Shown here: positions 38,834-43,921 of the stretch, piece by piece | How the letters are laid out: each line of letters begins with the position of its first letter | How positions within the stretch are numbered: the first letter of the stretch is position 1 | Assembly (NCBI GenBank): GCA_910589085.1 | Contig: CAJUSG010000015.1 | Coordinates: 1-43,921, forward strand | Origin: an uncultured Oscillospiraceae bacterium | GTDB taxonomy: Bacteria; Bacillota; Clostridia; Oscillospirales; Oscillospiraceae | Direction of reading: 5' to 3' | Length of the DNA: 43,921 bases | Notes under the pieces: generated by a model | Told to the model about the DNA's origin: nothing | What the model saw: the letters and a program-made list of their open reading frames with translations, nothing else | The model's database searches: none | Position numbers and translations under genes: made by a program

Positions 38834-39811
38834 ATGAAACGACACATTTTGAGCTCTATCCTGCTCTTCGCTCTCCTGCTGACCGCCTGCGGGAGGAGTG
38901 CCCAGCCCGGGAGCCAATCCGCGAAGCAATCCCAGCCGGCGGACGCCTCCTCTGAGACCGGAAAAATTGTCTTCACCGACGCCCTGGGCCAGGAGTTCTC
39001 CATCGACCCGCCCCGGCGTGCGGTGGTGATGATTGGCAGCTTTGCCGACGTGTGGGTGCTGGCGGGGGGAGAGGATGTCCTGGCCGCCACCGCCAATGAC
39101 GCCTGGGAGTCCTATGGTCTGGACCTTGGGGAGGAGACTGCCAACATCGGCTCCCCCATGAAGCCCAGCGCCGAGCTGGTGCTGGGAGCTGAGCCCGACC
39201 TGGTGATTGCCAGCAGTCTGTCCCCCTCCAACCTGGAATTGCAGGAGACCTTCCAGCGGGCGGGCATCCCCGCCGCCTACTTCGACGTGTCCTCCTTCCA
39301 GGACTACCTGGACCTGCTGGAGCTGTTTACCCGGCTCACCGGCCACCCGGAACGCTATGAGCAGTACGGGACCGCCGTCCAGGCGCAGGTGGACGAGGCC
39401 GTGCAGCGCAGGGCCGTCTATGACTTCATCCCCACTGTGCTCACCATTCAGGTTTCGGGGAGCAGCGTAAAGGTGAAGAACAGCGAGGACAACGTGCTGG
39501 GCCCCATGCTGAAGGACCTGGGCTGTCTCAACATCGCCGACCGGGACGGGGCCCAGCTGGAGGAGCTGTCCCTGGAGGCCATCCTACAGGCCGACCCGGG
39601 CTACATCTTCGCTGTCTACCACGGCACCGATGAGGCGGCCGCCCAGGCCAATCTGGAGGAAACCCTGCTGTCCAACCCCGCCTGGGCCTCCCTCAGCGCG
39701 GTGGAGGGGGGGCGGTTCCACATCCTGGAGCGGCGGATGTACAGCCTGAAGCCCAACGCCCTGTGGGGGGACGCCTATGAACAGCTTGCGGACATCCTCT
39801 GTGGGGAATAA
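38834..39811 (+). CDS. ABC transporter substrate-binding lipoprotein (siderophore/heme/B12 type)
   Basis: This 325-aa lipoprotein has the lipobox LLTAC (Cys19) and the class III periplasmic-binding fold (PF01497): 'RRAVVMIGSFADVWVLAGGEDVLAATANDA', 'PSAELVLGAEPDLVIAS', 'AGIPAAYFDVSSFQDYLDLL' and a C-terminal 'LSAVEGGRFHIL'. It captures an iron-siderophore, heme or cobalamin outside the membrane and hands it to the FecCD-like permease next door. GGAGG is 8 bases before the ATG. The gene overlaps the permease by 35 bp. The ligand cannot be told from sequence alone. Confidence 0.9.
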   Translation: MKRHILSSILLFALLLTACGRSAQPGSQSAKQSQPADASSETGKIVFTDALGQEFSIDPPRRAVVMIGSFADVWVLAGGEDVLAATANDAWESYGLDLGEETANIGSPMKPSAELVLGAEPDLVIASSLSPSNLELQETFQRAGIPAAYFDVSSFQDYLDLLELFTRLTGHPERYEQYGTAVQAQVDEAVQRRAVYDFIPTVLTIQVSGSSVKVKNSEDNVLGPMLKDLGCLNIADRDGAQLEELSLEAILQADPGYIFAVYHGTDEAAAQANLEETLLSNPAWASLSAVEGGRFHILERRMYSLKPNALWGDAYEQLADILCGE

Positions 39812-40796
39812 GGGCCGGGCCGGGCTGATCGCCCTGCTGGCGGGGCTGGTGGTGCTGGCCTCGGTGGCCAGTCTGGCCTTCGGAGCGGTGTCCATCCCGC
39901 CCGGGGAGGTCATCGCCGCCCTGCTGGGCCGGGGGAGCGGCACAACGGCCTCCATCGTCCTATACGCCCGCCTGCCCCGGCTGTGCGGCTGTCTGCTGGC
40001 GGGGGCGGCCCTGGCCTGTTCCGGCGTGATCATCCAGGGGGTGCTGAACAACCCCCTGGCTGCCCCCAACATCATCGGGGTCAACTCCGGGGCGGGGCTG
40101 GCCACCGCAATCTGCTGCGCTCTGGCCCCCAGGGCGGTTCGGCTCACCCCCATCGCCGCCTTTCTGGGGGCGCTGACGGGGGTGCTGCTGGTGCTGGTCA
40201 TCTCGGAGCGGGCGGGGGCGGCGAGAATCACCCTGGTGCTGGCGGGAGTGGCGATGTCCAGCATGTTCAGCGCCGGCATTGACGCGGTGGTCACCTTTTT
40301 TCCCGATGCCCTCAGCGGTTACACAGACTTCCGCATCGGCGGGGTGAAAAATCTGTCCATGGCCCGGCTGACCCCCGCCTTCTGGGTGATTTTGATTGCC
40401 CTGGTGATTGCCCTGTCCCTGTCCAACGAGCTGGACCTGCTCCTGCTGGGCCGGGAGACCGCCCGAAGCCTGGGCCTGCCGGCCAGGCGGCTGCGGCTGG
40501 TCCTGCTCATGCTGGCGGCGGCACTGGCGGGAGCGGCGGTGAGCTTCGCTGGCCTGCTGGGCTTTGTGGGCCTGCTGGTGCCCCACATCATGCGCCGGGC
40601 GGTGGGGGAGGACAGCTTCCCACTGCTGCTGTCCTCCGCCTTGGGGGGCGGGCTGCTGCTCACCGCCTGCGACCTGACCTCCCGGCTGATCTTCGCCCCC
40701 TTCGAGCTGCCCCTGGGGGTGGTGCTCTCCCTGACAGGGGGCCCCTTCTTTATCTGGCTGCTGCTGAAGCAGCGGAGAGGGGGCGGCGGCCTGTGA
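39777..40796 (+). CDS. FecCD-family ABC transporter permease
   Basis: This 339-aa permease has about nine to ten TM segments. It has the family motifs 'RLPRLCGCLLAGAALACSGVIIQGVLNNPLAAPNIIGVNSGAGL', 'LLLGRETARSLGLP' (the cytoplasmic coupling helix) and 'GLLGFVGLLVPHIMRR'. It is the membrane channel of an iron-siderophore or cobalamin importer and would work as a dimer. The ATG at 39777 lies inside the upstream gene; a GTG at 39801 is an alternative start. The stop overlaps the ATPase start (GTGA). Confidence 0.93.
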   Translation: MNSLRTSSVGNKGRAGLIALLAGLVVLASVASLAFGAVSIPPGEVIAALLGRGSGTTASIVLYARLPRLCGCLLAGAALACSGVIIQGVLNNPLAAPNIIGVNSGAGLATAICCALAPRAVRLTPIAAFLGALTGVLLVLVISERAGAARITLVLAGVAMSSMFSAGIDAVVTFFPDALSGYTDFRIGGVKNLSMARLTPAFWVILIALVIALSLSNELDLLLLGRETARSLGLPARRLRLVLLMLAAALAGAAVSFAGLLGFVGLLVPHIMRRAVGEDSFPLLLSSALGGGLLLTACDLTSRLIFAPFELPLGVVLSLTGGPFFIWLLLKQRRGGGGL

Positions 40797-41548
40797 TTGA
40801 GCTGAAAAACCTCCGGGCGGGCTACCCAGGCCGCCCGGTGCTGGAGGACATTTGCCTGGACTTCCGCCCCGGCGAGGTGCTGGCCGTCCTGGGGCCCAAC
40901 GGCTGCGGCAAGAGCACTCTTCTGCGGACGGCCAACGGCCTGCTGCCCAAAACGGGCGGGGAGGTGCTGGTGGACGGCGTGCCTCTGGAGGGCCTGTCCG
41001 CCAAAGAGGTCGCCCAAAAGGTGGCCTATCTGCCCCAGTCCCGGTCGGTCCCCAACATCACCGCCGGACGGATGGTCCTCCACGGCCGCTTCCCCTATCT
41101 GTCCTACCCCCGGCGATACCGGCGGGAGGACCACGAGATGGTGCGCCGGGCGCTGGACTGGGTGGGGGCGGCGGAGCTGGCCTCCCGGCCGCTGGCGGAG
41201 CTGTCCGGGGGCCAGCGGCAGAAGGTCTATCTGGCCATGGCTTTGGCTCAGAACACGTCGACAATCCTCATGGACGAGCCCACTACCTACCTGGACGTGG
41301 GCTGTCAGCTGGAGGTGATGGCCCTGGCCCGCCGTCTGGCGGAGGAGGGCCGGGCGGTGGTCATGGTCCTCCACGACCTGACCCTGGCCCTGCGCTGCGC
41401 CCACCGGACCGCCCTGCTGTGGGAGGGCCGGGTCCGGCAGACGGGTACGCCGGAGGAGCTCTATGCCGGAGAAGCTCTGGAGCAGGTGATGGGCGTCCGG
41501 CTGGGCCGGGTGGAGACAGAGGAGGGCGGACGGTATTTTTACAGGTAA
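40793..41548 (+). CDS. ABC transporter ATPase (FepC/BtuD type)
   Basis: This 251-aa ATPase has Walker A GPNGCGKS (about 34-41), Q-loop 'YLPQSRS', signature 'LSGGQRQKVYLAMALAQ', Walker B 'TILMDEPTTYLD' and H-loop 'VMVLHDLTLAL'. It powers the importer formed with the two preceding genes. It starts at a GTG overlapping the permease stop, so the three genes form one coupled operon. No terminator with a clear T run is visible in 41549-41635. Confidence 0.93.
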   Translation: MIELKNLRAGYPGRPVLEDICLDFRPGEVLAVLGPNGCGKSTLLRTANGLLPKTGGEVLVDGVPLEGLSAKEVAQKVAYLPQSRSVPNITAGRMVLHGRFPYLSYPRRYRREDHEMVRRALDWVGAAELASRPLAELSGGQRQKVYLAMALAQNTSTILMDEPTTYLDVGCQLEVMALARRLAEEGRAVVMVLHDLTLALRCAHRTALLWEGRVRQTGTPEELYAGEALEQVMGVRLGRVETEEGGRYFYR

Positions 41549-41635
41549 GGGCCTGCTTTCCCATGGAGGCCGCCCCTACTGTAATAAACGTGAAAAGGGG
41601 CTGGTCAAACGGCCCGGAATGGTGTAAAATGTCTC

Positions 41636-41664
41636 TTGACAGAGCGTTGTCCCCGGAGTAGAAT
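41636..41664 (+). promoter_or_regulatory. Promoter of the hydrogenase gene
   Basis: TTGACA (41636-41641) and TAGAAT (41659-41664), 17-bp spacing; leader about 100 nt to the ATG at 41771. A small hairpin CCTGCA-AAA-TGCAGG lies in the leader at 41685-41699. Confidence 0.8.
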
Positions 41665-41770
41665 GGGGGCGAAATGACAGAAATCCTGCAAAATGCAGGA
41701 AAATGAGTTAAAAATTGCAAATCTCAACCAGACTGTCGCCGGACAGGACTTTGAGGAAGGAGAGGAACAT

Positions 41771-43261
41771 ATGCACACCTTTGAAACCAAAATCCAGGAG
41801 CTGAAAACCGCGGTTCTCACGGAAGTAGCCCGCCTGACCTGGGAGGACAGGCTCCAGACCGGGATTCTGGACGTGCCTGAGAAGATCATCCCCGGCCCCG
41901 AGGCCAGCCTGCGCTGCTGCATCTACAAGGAGCGGGCCATCATCAACAGCCGGGTGAAGATGGCCATGGGGGGCGACAAGACCAACCCCAGCGTGGTAGA
42001 GGTGCTGCCCATCGCCTGCGACGAGTGCCCGGTCACCGAGATGACGGTCAGTGCCTCCTGCCGGGGCTGTCTGGCCACCCGATGCGTCCACGCCTGCCCC
42101 AAGGACGCCATCACCATCGTCAACCACCGGGCCAGCATCGACCACAGCAAATGTATCACCTGCGGCAAGTGCGTCAGCGCCTGCCAGTACAGCGCCATTG
42201 TGAAGAACCAGCGCCCCTGCGAGAAGGGCTGTCCCGCCAAGGCCATCTCCATGGGTCCGGACAAGAAGGCCTCCATCGACATCAATGAGTGCATCTCCTG
42301 CGGCAACTGCGTCTATCAGTGCCCCTTCGGGGCCATTCAGGACAAGTCCTGGATTGTGGACGCCATCCAGATGATCCAGGGCGGCGCCCACTGGGGCTAC
42401 AAGACCTACGCGGTGATCGCCCCCTCCATCGCCGGCCAGTTCGCCCCCGCTACATACGGCCAGGTGGTGGCCGGCATCAAGCAGCTGGGCTTCTCCGGCG
42501 TGGCCGAGGTGGCCCTGGGGGCCGACATGGTGGCCGACCGGGAGTCTGAGGAGCTGGTGGAGAAGGGGGTCCTCACCTCCTCCTGCTGCCCCGGCTTTGT
42601 GGGCTATGTGAAGAAGAAGCACCCCGAGCTGAACCAGTATGTCTCCCACACCCCCTCCCCCATGGTCATGATCGGCCTGCACCTGAAGGAGAAGGACCCC
42701 GACGCCAAGGTGGTTTTCATTGGTCCCTGCGTGGCCAAGAAGAAGGAATTCCAGCTGGGCCGCACCATGAACGCCATCGACTGCGTGCTCACCTACGAGG
42801 AGCTGTTCGCGCTGTTCCAGTCCCGGGGCATTGAGCTGGAGAAGCTGACCGAGGCCGAGCTGGACGAGGCCAGCGGCTATGGCCGCAACTTCGCCCGCAG
42901 CGGCGGCGTGGCCGAGGCGGTGGCCCAGACCCTGAAGGAGAAAAACATTCAGTTTGACCTGAAGCCCGTCCCCTGCAGCGGCACCGCCGCCTGCGAGGTG
43001 GCTCTGATGAAGCTGAAGCTGGGCCGTCTGGAGGGCAACTTCATCGAGGGCATGGCCTGCGAGGGCGGCTGTGTCCAGGGGGCCGGCTGTCTGGTGCGGA
43101 GCCCCAGGAACAAGATGGACGTGGAGAAGCACGCCAAGGAGGCCGAGGGCCGGGGCGTGGTCCAGGCCGTCAACACGGCCAAGGGGATCGAGACCCCCAA
43201 GGCCGGCAAGGAGCCTGCCAAGGCGGCCGCCAAGGCCGAGAGCAAGGCGGAGAAGGCCTGA
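41771..43261 (+). CDS. Monomeric [FeFe]-hydrogenase, group B-like
   Basis: This 496-aa protein has an N-terminal Cys-rich ferredoxin region: a 'CRGCLATRCVHACP' cluster at 97-109 and two further 4Fe-4S motifs at 128-138 ('CITCGKCVSAC') and 174-184 ('CISCGNCVYQC'). The H-cluster domain follows: L1 'TSSCCPGF' (269-276), L2 'GPCVAKKKEF' (318-327) and L3 'MACEGGCVQGAGC' (428-440). All four H-cluster cysteines are present. Group A enzymes have TSCCPxW, so the TSSCCPGF variant points to group B. It would reduce protons or oxidise H2 with ferredoxin in fermentation. Maturases HydEFG are not in the window. The C-terminus is a Lys/Ala/Glu-rich tail. The ATG at 41771 has AAGGAGAGG upstream; the frame is open from 41693. 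Confidence 0.9.
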   Translation: MHTFETKIQELKTAVLTEVARLTWEDRLQTGILDVPEKIIPGPEASLRCCIYKERAIINSRVKMAMGGDKTNPSVVEVLPIACDECPVTEMTVSASCRGCLATRCVHACPKDAITIVNHRASIDHSKCITCGKCVSACQYSAIVKNQRPCEKGCPAKAISMGPDKKASIDINECISCGNCVYQCPFGAIQDKSWIVDAIQMIQGGAHWGYKTYAVIAPSIAGQFAPATYGQVVAGIKQLGFSGVAEVALGADMVADRESEELVEKGVLTSSCCPGFVGYVKKKHPELNQYVSHTPSPMVMIGLHLKEKDPDAKVVFIGPCVAKKKEFQLGRTMNAIDCVLTYEELFALFQSRGIELEKLTEAELDEASGYGRNFARSGGVAEAVAQTLKEKNIQFDLKPVPCSGTAACEVALMKLKLGRLEGNFIEGMACEGGCVQGAGCLVRSPRNKMDVEKHAKEAEGRGVVQAVNTAKGIETPKAGKEPAKAAAKAESKAEKA

Positions 43262-43386
43262 GGAAATTGATATTAAAATTGCCGTCCTTTAGGACACTAC
43301 CGATAAAGGACAAGACCGAAAACAACACTTTATTGTGCAGTTACCCTAAAATCTTTCCTTTGTGACAAAATTGAACATCCAGAAAA

Positions 43387-43414
43387 AAACACGATTTGAC
43401 AATCGTGTTTTTTT
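43387..43414. terminator. Terminator between hydrogenase and the VirD4 remnant
   Basis: A stem AAACACGATT with AATCGTGTTT (loop TGAC) with A run on the left and a T run on the right works on both strands. It lies 125 bp after the hydrogenase stop; the bases between carry no gene. Confidence 0.8.
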
Positions 43415-43438
43415 CATGCCCAAAAGGAGGCAACGGCT

Positions 43439-43888
43439 ATGCCGGATATGAAATTTTCGAGCTATTTTTACGGCGACGAGGCGATGCAGTTTACCTACTT
43501 CCGCATGGAGATGATGCTCACCATGCTGGAGTACGGCGCGGCCAAGGAGGGGGACGGCGACCATGTTTCAGCCCTTGACCTGCTCTTTCAAGCGTTGGAG
43601 GAAGAAAACCCTAACCACATCGCCGTGCGGCAATACAAGGTATTCAAGCAGGCCCCCAGCGAAACGGCCATGAGCATCTTGATCAGCGCCGCCGTGCGCC
43701 TCGCGCCCTTTTCCCTGCCGGAGATACAGCGCATCACCAGCCGGGACGAGATGGAGCTGGGCAAGCTGGGGGAACGGAAACAGGCCATTTTCTGCATTAT
43801 CCCGGACAGCAACGATGTGAGCCTCAATTTCCTTGTTGGTATGCTCTATTCCCAGGCGTTCCAGGATGTAGCGCGACAAAATTTTTGA
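43439..43888 (+). pseudogene. VirD4/TraG-type coupling protein, internal fragment
   Basis: This 149-aa open frame corresponds to the middle of clostridial VirD4/TraG conjugative coupling ATPases: 'VRQYKVFKQAPSETAMSILISAAVRLAPFSLPEI', 'DEMELGKLGERKQAIFCIIPDSNDVSLNFLVGMLYSQAF'. In full-length proteins (about 600 aa) this lies between Walker A and Walker B. Both ends are missing, and the frame stops after 'QDVARQNF', where intact proteins continue. An AAGGAGG precedes the first ATG and a terminator precedes that. It may be a remnant of a conjugative element that extends past the window edge, where I cannot see it. Confidence 0.75.
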
Positions 43889-43921
43889 GAAACTCGGACA
43901 GCGAAAATGAGAAAAAATAGC

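Overview
The window looks like the chromosome of a GC-rich, strictly anaerobic, gut-type Bacillota, most likely Oscillospiraceae (Flavonifractor/Lawsonibacter/Oscillibacter-like). The reasons are a Ptb-Buk butyrate pair, a group B-like [FeFe]-hydrogenase, a siroheme nitrite/sulfite reductase, Gram-positive style lipoproteins and strong AGGAGG ribosome sites. The family-level name is an inference from gene content and style, not a measured placement.

Layout. 1-9.13 kb is ordinary chromosome: the end of a chemotaxis receptor, a secreted copper-amine-oxidase-N-domain protein, ptb-buk (minus), a hemerythrin protein, a DHHW/MBOAT polysaccharide O-acylation pair (minus) and a Big2 lipoprotein (minus). 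37.0-43.3 kb is also chromosome: a nitrite/sulfite reductase, a three-gene iron-siderophore/cobalamin ABC importer and the hydrogenase. The window ends in a broken VirD4/TraG coupling-protein fragment, possibly the edge of a second decayed element.

Between them (about 9.93-36.75 kb) lies a 26.8-kb integrated element. It splits one ATPase gene: the C-terminal part is at 9133-9938 and the N-terminal part at 36748-37031, both on the minus strand. The two breakpoints share the 7-bp core TGGGGCG inside 22-bp stretches that match at 18 positions, and joining them restores the reading frame. A large serine recombinase sits at the right end and is the likely integrase.

Cargo of the element, left to right: a 129-aa unknown protein; a candidate promoter-to-terminator small RNA; a 99-aa protein with a faint resolvase-like pattern; a complete Wadjet operon jetABCD (minus; DUF2397/2398/SMC/2399 branch); a RelE-type toxin-antitoxin pair; a pol-beta-type nucleotidyltransferase coupled to a CCA-adding enzyme; a short-chain dehydrogenase; a decayed second copy of the nucleotidyltransferase-CCA pair; a SLATT-like two-TM protein; a three-gene operon (TPR protein, RdrA-like P-loop NTPase, RdrB-like adenosine deaminase) that I read as a RADAR-type anti-phage system with an unusual extra TPR gene; a truncated IS1182-like insertion; and the recombinase. 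A 37-40-aa microprotein family occurs three times. Two copies lie on a 157-bp exact repeat that also carries the recombinase promoter and ribosome site. The recombinase appears to lack a normal start codon (AUC where AUG is expected).

The element is best read as a mobile defence island. Wadjet would act against plasmids, RADAR against phage, and the TA pair would stabilise the island. The nucleotidyltransferase-CCA pair may be a tRNA-end repair or modification module. The TPR-RdrA-RdrB operon with its divergent SLATT gene and attenuator-like leader is the strongest candidate for an incompletely described system.
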